Shown here: positions 1 through 8,900 of the stretch, piece by piece
Layout of the letters: each line of letters starts with the position of its first letter
Position numbering within the stretch: position 1 is the stretch's first letter
Assembly: GCA_028275505.1 (NCBI GenBank)
Contig: JAPWUP010000013.1
Coordinates: 1 to 41,225 of the forward strand
Source of the DNA: Bryobacteraceae bacterium
GTDB lineage: Bacteria; Acidobacteriota; Terriglobia; Bryobacterales; Bryobacteraceae
Direction: 5' to 3'
DNA: 41,225 bases
The notes under the pieces: generated by a model
Databases searched by the model: none
Told to the model about the DNA's origin: nothing
The model's input: only the letters and a program-made list of their open reading frames with translations
Position numbers and translations under genes: made by a program

Positions 1-250
1 GCAGGTGCTTGATCATTAGCAGGAGCTCCAGATCCTTGCGCCGGTACATACGCTGGCCGCCGGGAGATTTTTTGGGCGCCAGCGAGGGAAACTCCGTTTC
101 CCAATAGCGAAGCACGTGCGGCGGCAGACCAAGCAGGCGGCTGGCTTCCCCGATCCGGAAATAAAGTTTGTCGGGCAGACTCGTCGCCTTGCCGGCTTCG
201 GTAGAAGCTTTGGCGGCAGCGCTCTTACTCATGCCCGGCTTCGTTCCCAT
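1..250 (-). CDS. MerR-family transcriptional regulator, N-terminal fragment (continues past the window start)
   Basis: Translating the minus strand from the ATG at 250 gives about 83 residues that run off the window. After a polar leader comes a clear MerR winged helix-turn-helix: LYFRIGEASRLLGLPP, then HVLRYWETEFPSLAP and GGQRMYRRKDLELL. Reading FRIGEASRL as the recognition helix region and the RYW..EFP and GGQR.Y stretches as the wing is family knowledge. An in-frame stop lies two codons upstream (254-256), so 250 is the earliest start; a second ATG at 232 is equally possible and neither has a strong ribosome site. MerR proteins bind spaced promoters as dimers, with a C-terminal effector or coiled-coil part that lies outside the window, so the ligand cannot be judged. 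It lies downstream of the nitrilase gene in the same direction, separated by 176 bases that hold a perfect hairpin. Confidence 0.85.
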   Translation of the reverse strand, partial: MGTKPGMSKSAAAKASTEAGKATSLPDKLYFRIGEASRLLGLPPHVLRYWETEFPSLAPKKSPGGQRMYRRKDLELLLMIKHL

Positions 251-380
251 CGCTCAGGCACACCGATGCCTGTCACTCGCGCTTGCGAGACGGGCCGGCC
301 TGCTCCCATTCGAGTATGGCGCAGCCCGGCTCACTCCCATTTTTCCCCAGTTTCGCCCGCGATTGGGCCGTCGGAATCCG

Positions 381-407
381 GTGGCGCGGGTCCCCACTCC
401 GCGCCAC
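381..407. repeat. Perfect 9-bp inverted repeat (hairpin) between the nitrilase and merR genes
   Basis: GTGGCGCGG at 381-389 pairs perfectly with CCGCGCCAC at 399-407 around a 9-base loop. The rest of 251-426 shows no gene. The hairpin lies 20 bases past the nitrilase stop codon and upstream of merR, both on the minus strand. No T-run follows on either strand, so a classic intrinsic terminator is not supported. It could be a processing or attenuation hairpin, or an operator. Confidence 0.5.
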
Positions 408-426
408 ACTGGATGCACGAGCGACC

Positions 427-1743
427 TCAAGGTTCGAAACCCGGCTGCGCGAGCGGCAGGTCGAGCCGCAGTTCTTTCATGAAGCGGCCCTTCATCCAAC
501 CCAGCCACTTGTCCACGAAACGCCGGTTCAAATCTAAAGTCGCGATGGCTGCCTGCCCAAGTTCCGGCGCCGTCGCCAGCGTGCGGCCCTCGGGATCCAG
601 AATATAAGTCGGATGGTTATAACCTGAAGCCGCTAGGTAAATTTGATTCTCGATGGCGCGGGCCTTCGGTAAAGCTTCGTTGCCTCCCCAAATCGGCAGC
701 AGAACCAGTTCGGCGCCTTTCAACGCCAGGTGCCGTGCGGGATCCGCATATTGCAAGTCCCAGCAGATCATAATGCCGATGCGGCCGAAGTCAGTCTGGA
801 ACACCGGGAAATCGTCTCCCGGACGCAAGCCTCCCTCGATTTCTTCGCGTGGCAGATAGACCTTCCGATACTTTCCGGCGAGGCGTCCCTGCCGGTCGAG
901 CAGGATCGCCGTGTTGTAAATGGCGGGCGCCTCCCGTTCGTAAATGCCGGCTACGATCCATGCATTCCGCCGACGCGCATACTCGCCGAGCCGCGTCGTT
1001 GTGGGACCCGGTACAGGCTCGGCCACATCCGCGTACTTCTTGCCGGTGCCTACGAGCGTGATCCCTTCCGGCAGCAGGATCAAGTCCACCTTGCCCGGCA
1101 CAGCCTTCTCGACCGCTTCGATAAAGCGCTCCACGTTCTCAGCGGGCGATTTACTGCCGGATGGCCGGTAATTGATCGCCGCCACGGTGACTTCGCGCGG
1201 GCCTGGCGGCGGGATGGGCTCCAGCGAAATGTCGTCCCACCAGACCGTGCCCAGGGGCGCGTGAGCCAGAAAGAGCTGGATCGCCACGGCGCTGGCTTGC
1301 TCGGGAGCAGGCGCTTCCAGCGTCACGCGTCGCCACGTGCCTGCTCGCTCGGTCCGGTATGCGTAGTCCGGCTGACCTGCGCGGCGACCGCTGCGATCGC
1401 GCCAGTCCAGGCGGGCGACGACCTGGCCGGGCTCGTAGCTGAGGCCTTCGGCGCGATACCACGCAGTCAGGCGATACCAGGACCCGGCCTCGATCCCGTC
1501 CACCACGTGTTCCCAGCCGCCGTAGACCGCTGCATTGCTGGCCCCGCTGATGACGAGCGATCCGGCCTCGCCGCGCGAGTGCACGTCGTCTACGTAAACC
1601 TTCGGCGCGATTTCGGGGCGCGCCGCCCACAGTCGCCATCCGGCAGGCAGTCCGCCTGCTTCTGCCCGGAAGCCGGATTGATGAAACGTCGCCGCCGGCG
1701 CCAGCGCTGCTGCGGTTAGCAGTCCCGCAAGTTTCCACATCAT
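427..1743 (-). CDS. Exported carbon-nitrogen hydrolase (nitrilase superfamily) with N-terminal jelly-roll-like domain
   Basis: This 438-residue protein has a short signal peptide (about 1-18, cut after APA). A domain of about 20-178 resembles carbohydrate-binding jelly rolls: WYRLTAWYRAEGL, then TWRRVTLEA and GTVWWDDISLEP. The nitrilase domain spans about 184-430. The catalytic triad is visible as Glu226 (LLPEG), Lys294 (KYRKVYLP) and Cys327 (IMICWDLQYAD). The family hydrolyses amides or nitriles through a cysteine thioester; the substrate here is unknown. The attached binding-type domain and export suggest an extracytoplasmic, possibly glycan-linked amide. The ATG at 1743 has no Shine-Dalgarno sequence. 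A TATACT hexamer at 1750-1755 would place the transcript start on the ATG itself, implying a leaderless mRNA. It is divergent from the Tat-exported isomerase. Confidence 0.85.
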   Translation of the reverse strand: MMWKLAGLLTAAALAPAATFHQSGFRAEAGGLPAGWRLWAARPEIAPKVYVDDVHSRGEAGSLVISGASNAAVYGGWEHVVDGIEAGSWYRLTAWYRAEGLSYEPGQVVARLDWRDRSGRRAGQPDYAYRTERAGTWRRVTLEAPAPEQASAVAIQLFLAHAPLGTVWWDDISLEPIPPPGPREVTVAAINYRPSGSKSPAENVERFIEAVEKAVPGKVDLILLPEGITLVGTGKKYADVAEPVPGPTTTRLGEYARRRNAWIVAGIYEREAPAIYNTAILLDRQGRLAGKYRKVYLPREEIEGGLRPGDDFPVFQTDFGRIGIMICWDLQYADPARHLALKGAELVLLPIWGGNEALPKARAIENQIYLAASGYNHPTYILDPEGRTLATAPELGQAAIATLDLNRRFVDKWLGWMKGRFMKELRLDLPLAQPGFEP

Positions 1744-1749
1744 GCGACG

Positions 1750-1755
1750 AGTATA
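1750..1755 (-). promoter_or_regulatory. -10 hexamer of the nitrilase gene (leaderless promoter)
   Basis: TATACT on the minus strand. With the usual seven-base step the transcript begins at 1743, the A of the start codon. There is no convincing -35 and no ribosome site. Confidence 0.45.
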
Positions 1756-1777
1756 ACCCCGGCGACGGAGCGCTCTC

Positions 1778-1786
1778 TGTTATACT
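1778..1786 (+). promoter_or_regulatory. Extended -10 promoter of the exported isomerase gene
   Basis: TGTTATACT, an extended -10 of the TGnTATAAT type. Predicted start is about 1793, leaving a leader of about four bases before the ATG at 1797. It lies back to back with the divergent -10 at 1750-1755; the 8-base palindrome GAGCGCTC at 1768-1775 sits between them. Confidence 0.5.
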
Positions 1787-1796
1787 GCCTTGTCTC

Positions 1797-2699
1797 ATGC
1801 GGAATTCTGATCCAGCGATCACGCGCCGCCGCGCCCTTTCGGTTCTTGCCGCATCCCCGTGGCTGGCTTCCTCCGCTTACCGCCCACGCCTGGCTGCCGG
1901 CATCTACGTGTGGACGCAGCAGTTCCGTTCCCAGAACAGGCCGCTCGCCGAGGGCATGCCGGAAGCGCTGGCGGCGACGCGACGCGCGGGCTTCCGGGCC
2001 GTGGAGCTGCTGGCGCAGTGCTTCGAGGCCGAAACGGCCGAGGTTACGCTCAAGGCTTTGCGCGAGAGTCGGCTGGAGGCGCCCAGCGTCTATTACGGAG
2101 GCCCCGTGCATACGGCGGCCGATGCCGAGAAGACCATCGCGGAAGCATTGCGCGTGGCCGCTACCGCAAAGAGTGCAGGCGCCAACTTGCTGAATTTCAA
2201 TCCGAGCCCCAAGCCCAACAAGGAGCGCAAGAGCGACGCAGAGCTGGACGCACAGGCTCGCCACGTCAACGCGCTGGGCGAAAAGCTGCGGCTGCAAGGC
2301 TTCCGCCTGCACCTGCACCACCACGATCCCGAGATGGCGGAGAACGCCCGCGAATGGCGTCACCTGCTGGAGAATACGGATCCCAAGCTGGTGGGATTCT
2401 GCATTGACGTGGACTGGGTCCATCGCGGCGGGCAGCGTCCGCTCGAGATTCTCGAGGCAGCCGGCCCGCGGCTGGTAAGCCTGCATTTGCGCAACAGCCG
2501 TAACGGCGTGTGGACCGAAGACTTTGGCGACGGCGACATTGACTATCGCCAGGTGGCCGCCTGCCTGAAGAAACTTGGCTTCCAGGGCTGGCTGATCGTC
2601 GAGCTGGCTTACGGAAAAGAAACGCGAGTCACGCGTTCGCTGGAAGAAAACTTGCGAGCAAGCCGCCGTTACGCCGAGCAGGTCTTCGGCGTGTCCTGA
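1797..2699 (+). CDS. Tat-exported sugar phosphate isomerase/epimerase-like TIM-barrel protein
   Basis: This 300-residue protein has a twin-arginine leader (TRRRALSVLAA, residues 10-20, cut near SSA), then a xylose-isomerase-like TIM barrel of the AP-endonuclease-2/IolE superfamily. Visible family landmarks are LHLHHHDPEM (173-182), FCIDVDWVHRGG (201-212, metal-binding Asp), VSLHLRNS (227-234, His) and LIVELAYG (266-273, Glu). The usual first metal-ligand Glu seems replaced in a His-rich strand, as in the YHNHD-type subfamily. Characterised relatives isomerise or dehydrate keto-sugars or inositols with a divalent metal. Export argues against a phosphorylated substrate, so the generic family name may mislead. 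The ATG has no ribosome site and is preceded by an extended -10. It converges on the isomerase gene of the pectin operon, 16 bases away. Confidence 0.82.
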   Translation: MRNSDPAITRRRALSVLAASPWLASSAYRPRLAAGIYVWTQQFRSQNRPLAEGMPEALAATRRAGFRAVELLAQCFEAETAEVTLKALRESRLEAPSVYYGGPVHTAADAEKTIAEALRVAATAKSAGANLLNFNPSPKPNKERKSDAELDAQARHVNALGEKLRLQGFRLHLHHHDPEMAENAREWRHLLENTDPKLVGFCIDVDWVHRGGQRPLEILEAAGPRLVSLHLRNSRNGVWTEDFGDGDIDYRQVAACLKKLGFQGWLIVELAYGKETRVTRSLEENLRASRRYAEQVFGVS

Positions 2700-2715
2700 G
2701 CCGTCGCGCGCAGGC

Positions 2716-3579
2716 TCAAGTCCCCACTCCCAGCTCCTGAAGCTGCGCTCGCAGCCAGGCCAGGCTCCGCTCGATCAGGGGGCCGCCCTGCCCTTCGCAC
2801 TCCATGCTCAGCACGCCGTCGTAGCCGGCATCGCGGAGCAGCCGAAGACACCGGCGGATGTTCTCCGCATTGACGCCATCTCCGATGGCGCAGTGGCTGA
2901 CTGCGATCCCGGTGAGCTCGCCGCGCAGGGCTCGCGCCAGCTCCGGACTGACGTCCTTGATGTGCACGTGATTGACGCGATTCAGAAAGCGCTCGAGGTA
3001 AGCTACCGGGTCCTGCCCCGCGATGTAAGTGTTGCCGGTGTCCATGTTGAGCCGCAGGTAAGGCGAATCGCAGAAGGACAGCATTTCCTCCATGAACTCC
3101 GGCTTGGTGGTGTAGTAGCCGTGCGGCTCAATGTTGACCGTGATCTGGTAGGCTTCGGCGACGCGCAGGATCTGCTCGTAAATCCGCTTCAGGTGCGCCA
3201 TGACCTCGCGGTCGCTCATGCCCGCCGGCTTGTGGCGATCGTCCGTCGTATCCACGCGCGGGCAGCCCGCGAGCTTGGCCCAGCGGATCGTGTGGAGCAC
3301 GTACTCGACGCCCAGGGTGGCGCCTTCCGGCAGTGACAGGGGAAAGGCGGCGTCGAGCTGGGAAAACTCCACCTCGTAGCGCTCCATCTTGCGCCGCAAC
3401 AAGACCGGGTCTTCCCACAACGCGACATGCGGCTGGTAGCCGAGGCCGTGAATCCAGCTCACTCCGTCAATGGCGCCGCACTCGATGTAGTGCACGCCGT
3501 TGCGCTGCGCCCACTGGAGGCATTGCTCGAAGTTCCAGTAGACGGAGTTGAAGGCATCAGTGTGAAAGCCGATTTTCAT
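2716..3579 (-). CDS. Cytoplasmic sugar isomerase/epimerase (TIM barrel, tagatose-epimerase/IolE superfamily)
   Basis: This 287-residue protein has no signal peptide. The four metal ligands typical of the D-tagatose 3-epimerase/hydroxypyruvate isomerase/IolE group can be placed at Glu151 (NIEPHG), Asp180 (RLNMDTGN), His206 (HVHIKD) and Glu260 (SMECEG). These enzymes isomerise, epimerise or dehydrate keto-sugars, or inosose. It is the last gene of a probable operon, 25 bases behind the corrinoid protein and downstream of a PL10 pectate lyase and a TonB receptor. A role on a sugar or sugar acid from plant polysaccharide is therefore likely, but the exact substrate cannot be read from the sequence. 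The other family member in the window (1797-2699) is exported and clearly diverged, so they are not a recent duplication. Confidence 0.85.
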   Translation of the reverse strand: MKIGFHTDAFNSVYWNFEQCLQWAQRNGVHYIECGAIDGVSWIHGLGYQPHVALWEDPVLLRRKMERYEVEFSQLDAAFPLSLPEGATLGVEYVLHTIRWAKLAGCPRVDTTDDRHKPAGMSDREVMAHLKRIYEQILRVAEAYQITVNIEPHGYYTTKPEFMEEMLSFCDSPYLRLNMDTGNTYIAGQDPVAYLERFLNRVNHVHIKDVSPELARALRGELTGIAVSHCAIGDGVNAENIRRCLRLLRDAGYDGVLSMECEGQGGPLIERSLAWLRAQLQELGVGT

Positions 3580-3604
3580 CTTTCACCGGCCTCTGGCGGC
3601 GCCG

Positions 3605-4249
3605 TCAAGCAGCTTGCGCGCCGATGAGGCGCCGGGCGAGCTGGACCGCCACGCTGGCGTTTTCGCCGTAGCCGTCCGCGCCGATCTCTTCCGCGTACTT
3701 GTGCGTGACCGGCGCGCCGCCCACCATGACCTTGACGCGATCGCGCAGGCCCGCAGCCTTCAGAGCTTCGATCGTCGTCTTCATGGCGGGCATGGTCACC
3801 GTCAGCAGCGCCGAAAGGGCCACGATCTGGGCATTCCGCTCGTGGACTGCTTCTACGAACTTCTCCGGAGGCACGTCGGCGCCCAAATCAATCACTTCGA
3901 AGCCGCCGCCCTCCAGCATCGAGGCCACGAGATTTTTTCCGATGTCGTGCAAGTCTCCTTTGACCGTACCGATCACCACGCGGCCGACCGGCTGGGCGCC
4001 GCGGGCCGCCAGCAGCGGCCGGATCAACTCCATGGCGCTCTTCATCGCCCGCGCAGAGAGCAGCAACTCGGGCACGAAGTATTCCTCGGCTTCGAACCGC
4101 CGCCCCACCTCGTTCATCGCCGGGATCATGTAGCGGGTCACCAGCTCCATGGGGTCGGCGTTTTCAGCCAGCGCCTCTTTGGTGATCGCTACCGCCGTTT
4201 TGGCGTCGCCATTGACTACCGCGTCATACAGTCGGGAAAGATCCACCAT
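3605..4249 (-). CDS. Corrinoid (B12)-binding protein of the methyltransferase-associated MtaC/MtbC type
   Basis: This 214-residue protein has the two-domain layout of corrinoid methyl carriers: a helical cap domain (about 1-88) and a Rossmann-like B12 domain (about 90-210). The cobalt-ligand motif DxHxxG is intact as D99-L-H101-D-I-G104 (GTVKGDLHDIGKN), followed by SALLTVTM (146-153) and VGGAPVT (176-182). This is the size of MtaC, MtbC and MttC, which carry a methyl group between a substrate-specific methyltransferase and a pterin or other acceptor. No MtaB-like or MtrH-like partner is in the window. GAGG five bases before the ATG is a fair ribosome site. It sits between the PL10 lyase (26-base gap) and the isomerase (25-base gap). 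Pectin is heavily methyl-esterified, so methanol or methyl-sugar metabolism is an attractive inference. Confidence 0.88.
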   Translation of the reverse strand: MVDLSRLYDAVVNGDAKTAVAITKEALAENADPMELVTRYMIPAMNEVGRRFEAEEYFVPELLLSARAMKSAMELIRPLLAARGAQPVGRVVIGTVKGDLHDIGKNLVASMLEGGGFEVIDLGADVPPEKFVEAVHERNAQIVALSALLTVTMPAMKTTIEALKAAGLRDRVKVMVGGAPVTHKYAEEIGADGYGENASVAVQLARRLIGAQAA

Positions 4250-4275
4250 ATCTGCCTCGCTCGGTGCAACGCGTT

Positions 4276-5988
4276 CTATTCTATCGGAGCCGGGTTCCCT
4301 TTGGCCCTGGCGTCCAGAGCTCTCACGTATTGGGCCAGGCGCGTCAGGTTGCGCGCGAAGTCACTGGATCGGATGATTCTTTCCACCGGAGGCTGCGCGC
4401 CGATGAATATCTCTACCGTGTCGTCCTCGCGCAGGGGGATCGTTTGCGAGCGGGCTTCGGACTCGCCGCCTGCCGAGCCATCGGACCGGCCACGCCCGAT
4501 CCGCAGCACCATGTCCCGGGCCGAGTACACGAACACCAGCCGGTTGGGCTTGCCAATCACGCCGCGGGTCACCCACGCGCCGCGCTCGTCCATGGTTGAG
4601 ATAAGGCGGCGCACTTCGTCGGCGGAAGGCGGCGCGCCGGGCTTTTCGCTGAAGCGCTCCAGAAAGGGCGACAGGCCGCGAAGCCTTTCCGGCCGTTTTA
4701 CGGTGGCGGCATCGGCGGCAGCAAGCCGCCGGTAATCTTCCTCGATGAAGGCCAGCTCGCGCCCGCTGACCAGAACGCTGTAATGGGTAATGACCGAGTC
4801 CGGCGAGTAACTGATCTGGTAGCCGTCCACGATCCGGCTGCCCAGTCCTGCGGCCTGAAGGCGTGTGCCCTTGGTGATGTAAAGCGGGCGGTTCGTTTTG
4901 AGCTCGTAAAAGCGAGCCAGGATCGGGCCTTCAGGGATTCGCCGGAAAACTTCCTGCGGCCCGCGAGGCACTTCGGACCGCTTGAGATACTCGAGCGCGC
5001 GGGGCACCGGATCCAGATACTTGCGATTGCCGGTTTCCCGGTAGAGGGTGAGCAACATTCGCATGATCCCCTGGGATTCACCGCCGGTCACGGAAGGAGG
5101 CTCAAAGACGCGCGCCCAGGCGGGGTGCATGTCCGCGTCGTACTGCTGGGCCCAGGCCGGCTGCGGATCCGGCATCTGCGCGAGCAGGATGAACTGCCCG
5201 CCTTTCTCGGCGGCCGCCCGGTAACGCGGGTCCTTGTAAATGCGCGCTGCTTCCAGCAGCATGTCAATTACGTCGCAGATCGTGTTGTCGTTGAAGGTGT
5301 AATGACCCTGGTAATCGGGGCCAGGCCAGGTTCGCGGCCAGTCGTCCGGATAACTGGCACGCTTGACCGGGTAGCGCGAGAAATCCGGCGGACGGCGGAA
5401 GCGCTGCGGCCAGGCGCCAATGGGATACTGGGCCGCGAGTAACTTGTCCAGCGCGTAACGGACGGCCTCGCCGATCTTCGCGTCAGAAAAATTCAGCGCC
5501 CGGTCAACGCGCATCAGCACACGCAGCGCTCCCTGCGTCACGTTGTCGTCCAGGTTGGTGACGCCGCGCTTGTCCTCGCCGCAATTGTTGTCCCAGCGAT
5601 ATTGGTAAGATTTGCGCTTTTCGGGATCGAATTCGATCAGGTAATCCCAGCCGCCACTACAGAGCTGCCCGCGCAACAGGGCGTAAGCTGCGTCCCGCGC
5701 GTAACCCAGAAATTCGCGTTCCCCGGTAGCTTCATAGGCTTCCAGGTAGGCGAGCGCGACGATGGGGGTCGCTTCCCGCTGGACCTCGATTTGAGTGGGA
5801 CCCTCGGCGGCTTCCGATCGTCCGTAACTGAGGTCCGCCGTGTAAAAGTAGTGGTAACCGCCCTCGGTGGAAACCTGCTGGCGGTAAAAGCGGGCCGCTT
5901 TGAGCATGGTGCGCACGACCTCCTCGCGAGACGGGGCCTGCGCCGCCAAAGCGAGGGGAAGGGCGAGCCAGAGCAGCTGTCGGACCAT
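4276..5988 (-). CDS. Secreted pectate (pectic acid) lyase, polysaccharide lyase family 10
   Basis: This 570-residue protein has a signal peptide (MVRQLLWLALPLALAAQA). PL10 landmarks occur in order: QIEVQREATPIVALAY (67-82), TNLDDNVTQGALRVL (144-158), YPIGAWPQRFRRP (188-200), HYTFNDNTICDVIDML (229-244), and an AWARVFEPPSVTGGES stretch (290-305). The (alpha/alpha)-toroid family cleaves polygalacturonate by beta-elimination, giving unsaturated oligogalacturonides. The C-terminal 220 residues go beyond the minimal catalytic module and are unassigned. The reading frame stays open far upstream to 6435, but that part overlaps the receptor gene. The ATG at 5988 starts the signal peptide and lies 11 bases after the receptor stop, so I chose it. 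It is second in a TonB receptor - lyase - corrinoid protein - isomerase operon. Confidence 0.85.
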   Translation of the reverse strand: MVRQLLWLALPLALAAQAPSREEVVRTMLKAARFYRQQVSTEGGYHYFYTADLSYGRSEAAEGPTQIEVQREATPIVALAYLEAYEATGEREFLGYARDAAYALLRGQLCSGGWDYLIEFDPEKRKSYQYRWDNNCGEDKRGVTNLDDNVTQGALRVLMRVDRALNFSDAKIGEAVRYALDKLLAAQYPIGAWPQRFRRPPDFSRYPVKRASYPDDWPRTWPGPDYQGHYTFNDNTICDVIDMLLEAARIYKDPRYRAAAEKGGQFILLAQMPDPQPAWAQQYDADMHPAWARVFEPPSVTGGESQGIMRMLLTLYRETGNRKYLDPVPRALEYLKRSEVPRGPQEVFRRIPEGPILARFYELKTNRPLYITKGTRLQAAGLGSRIVDGYQISYSPDSVITHYSVLVSGRELAFIEEDYRRLAAADAATVKRPERLRGLSPFLERFSEKPGAPPSADEVRRLISTMDERGAWVTRGVIGKPNRLVFVYSARDMVLRIGRGRSDGSAGGESEARSQTIPLREDDTVEIFIGAQPPVERIIRSSDFARNLTRLAQYVRALDARAKGNPAPIE

Positions 5989-5999
5989 AGCTGCCCAGG

Positions 6000-8900
6000 T
6001 TACCACTCCAGGCGCAAGCCGGTGCGGAAGGACCGGGGACCAGTGGTGTCCAGCGCTTGTTCGCCACCCGCACCCGTGATCACCCCCGCCGTGGCGAGAG
6101 ACGTAATGTTGGTTCCCGGATTGTTCCAGTTGGGATGATTGAACAAGTTGGTCGCAGTGATTTCCCAGCGCAGCCGGGCGCGTTCGCGGAAGGAGAAGTG
6201 TTTGGCGAGTCCGGCATTGAAGGCCCACGATCCAGGTCCTTTGATCACGCCTTTTGCGGAGGTGCCGAATCGCCCGAGAGGAGGTGGTGCGAAGGCCGAA
6301 ACATCGAACCAGCGGGCGGTGGATCGCTGGTCCTTGGGCAGGTTCGCGTTGCGCAAATGATCGGGCCGGATCGTCACCTGAGCGGGTGTGCGCGAAGAGG
6401 TGTAAGCCGTCCCGGTAGGATCCGGCCCCGTCCACTGCGGCGTCAGAAATTGCCCGGAGTAAAGGCTGTAAATGCCGCTCAACTCCCAGCCGTAAAGCAA
6501 GCCGCGCTTGAGGCCGCGCGCGCCCTTTCCGAAAGGCATTTCCCAGATGAAGTTACCGGTCACCCGATGGGTGGGGATATCCAGCCAGACGGCTCGCTCG
6601 CGCTTGCGATCGTAAGCGTTCTCGGGTGACTCGCCACGTTCGAGATCGCCGATATCCCGGGCCCAGGTCCACGAAAACTGGTACGCCAGCCCGCGGGCAA
6701 AGCGGCGCTCGATCTCGAGTTGCATGGAGTGGTACTGGTGACCGGCCCCGTTCGAGATATAAGTGATGCCCGGGTAGCGCGGGAAGGGTCGTGGTTTATC
6801 TACGTAAAGCCGATCGTCCGGGATAGGTTGGTTGATGTTATAGCCCCACTCGCCCTGACGCGTGTTTGTCCCGATGTAGGAAAGCCGGAAGCCGGTTTCC
6901 CAGCGCTGGTGCTCGATGGTCAGATTGTACTGCATGGAATAGGGCGTGCGCAGGTCCTTTCGAACGGCGCTGGGAAGCGAAATGGTCGTCGGACCGGCGA
7001 CGGAAGTCGGGAAGACCACGGGCAGCACGATCGCCGGTACCGGCGTGGGGTTGGTAAAAGTCGGTTCATTGATCACAAAGGGCGCTCCGCCGGCGGAGAC
7101 CGCTCGGGGTACTACGTCGTAGAAGATGCCGTAGCCGGCGCGCACGACTGTGTCCGGTCCCAGCGGTCGCCAGGCAACGCCGATGCGCGGCGCCAGATTG
7201 TTGTACTCGTTGGTCAGCAGCCGCGTGGGATGGAAGCCCAGCGTGGAGGCCTCGACGACCTCGACGTAGGCTTTGGGAAGCAGCGGGCTGACCTTTTGCA
7301 GGGACCCGTCCGGCACCACGATCTTGCCGGAATCCACGTCGAACAGGGCCTGGGCGCCCGAATTCTCGATCCAAGCGGGCTTCAGCTCGTACCGGAGGCC
7401 GATGTTCAGCGTCAGGTCGGGACGCACTTTCCATTCGTCCGTGACGAACATATCCCAGTTCCAGCGCAAGCGATCAATGTACAGGCTGGGCGCGGCGCGC
7501 GAGGACGAGGTGGGAATCCCCAGCAGGAAGTCCGCATAGGGATGGCCCGTGAAACGGTTGGAAAACGTCGCGGCGCCGAACAGGTTGCTCGGCATCTGCC
7601 AGTCTTCGAACTTGGTGCGCCCCGCGATCAGACCGGCCTTGAGGCTGTGGCGTCCGCGGAACCAGCTCAGGTGCTCCTGGAACTGCTGCGCGAAATTCTT
7701 GAAGCCGGGGTGGCGCCACTGCGTTTGGGAGATCCCGGTGATACCGATGCCTGAGAAGGATACCTGGAAAACGCCGTTCACGTCGGGCAGGTTGGGAACG
7801 AGTCCCGTCAGCCCCAGATACTGCACGACCTCGAGGCCCTTGAGTGGACCGTGCCGCGGATTGTCGTTCCAGGCATAACCCCAGCGAAACTCGTTCACCA
7901 GGTTGGGCCGCAGGCTCCAGGTGTAGGAAGCCTGTACTGCGCGGGTGTCACGCGTCTGCCAGCGACGTCCGATGCCGGGCAAGGCGCTGTCGTAATCGCG
8001 CGAGTGGGAGCGATTCCACGTGTAGCGCCCGAAAACGAAATGTTTCTCACTGAAGCGATGATCCAATCGGAGCGTCCAGTAAGTGTTCGGATCGAACGGC
8101 CGTAGCAGCTGGAGGCGGTGGTTCAGGGCGCGGAAAGTATCGGGATCGGGTTGATTGGGCAACGGGTAGAAACGGTCCTGGATTTTCAGGGCCACGGGAT
8201 TGAGGCGCGAGGCCGGAATGCGCCCGCCCGGGAAGGGTGCGTTTCCTGCGAACGGATCGCGGATGGGCGTCGTTTCGCGGCTGAAATCTCCCGCGCGCCA
8301 GGAAGGGATGGGTACGGTTGCGTTGAGATTGGAAAGCACCTGAGAGCCACGGCTCGTTTCGAAGGTATAGAAGAAGAAACTGCGGTTATGACCGTCGTAA
8401 ATTTTAGGCAGGTAAATGGGCCCGCCTACGGATCCCCCGGGATTGTGGCGCACGCCCGTACTGCGCTGCGCGGCGAATGGATTGCGCGCGCGGAACCACG
8501 GGGTAACGTAGTAATCGAAAAGCGACCCGTGCCATTCGTTGGATCCGCTCTTGGAAATGATCGTCACCTGCCCGATGCTGCCGTATTCGGCCGTATTGTT
8601 GGCCATGTCCACCCGCACTTCGGCAAAGGATTCGATGGCTGAAACCAGAGGCGAAATCTGCGTGCCGTCGTACTGGTTGGAGTGCGTGATCCCGTCAATG
8701 GAGGAATCGGATTGGTTTGCTCGCGAGCCCGCAAAGCGGCGCGTCGCCGAGCCGCCCCCGGCCTGAACTACGCCCGGCGACAGGCCGATGAAGCTCCACA
8801 GGGATCGCGTATTCAGAGGTAGACTTGCCAGGTAACGGTCCGTCTTGGAATCCCAGATCCGCGCCGTCTCGGTCTCGATGAGCGTTGCGCCCGCGGTGAC

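Noticed and set aside
428-440. AAGGTTCGAAACC, resembling a tRNA T loop
   Set aside because: It encodes the end of the nitrilase protein and the expected stem does not pair; no acceptor or anticodon arms nearby.
1797-3579. Recent tandem duplication of the two isomerase-like genes
   Set aside because: They share only the fold. Metal-ligand contexts differ, one is exported and they face each other, so recent duplication is not supported.
5989-6435. N-terminal extension of the pectate lyase frame
   Set aside because: The extension overlaps the receptor gene out of frame and has no protein-like motifs. The signal peptide starts at the ATG at 5988.
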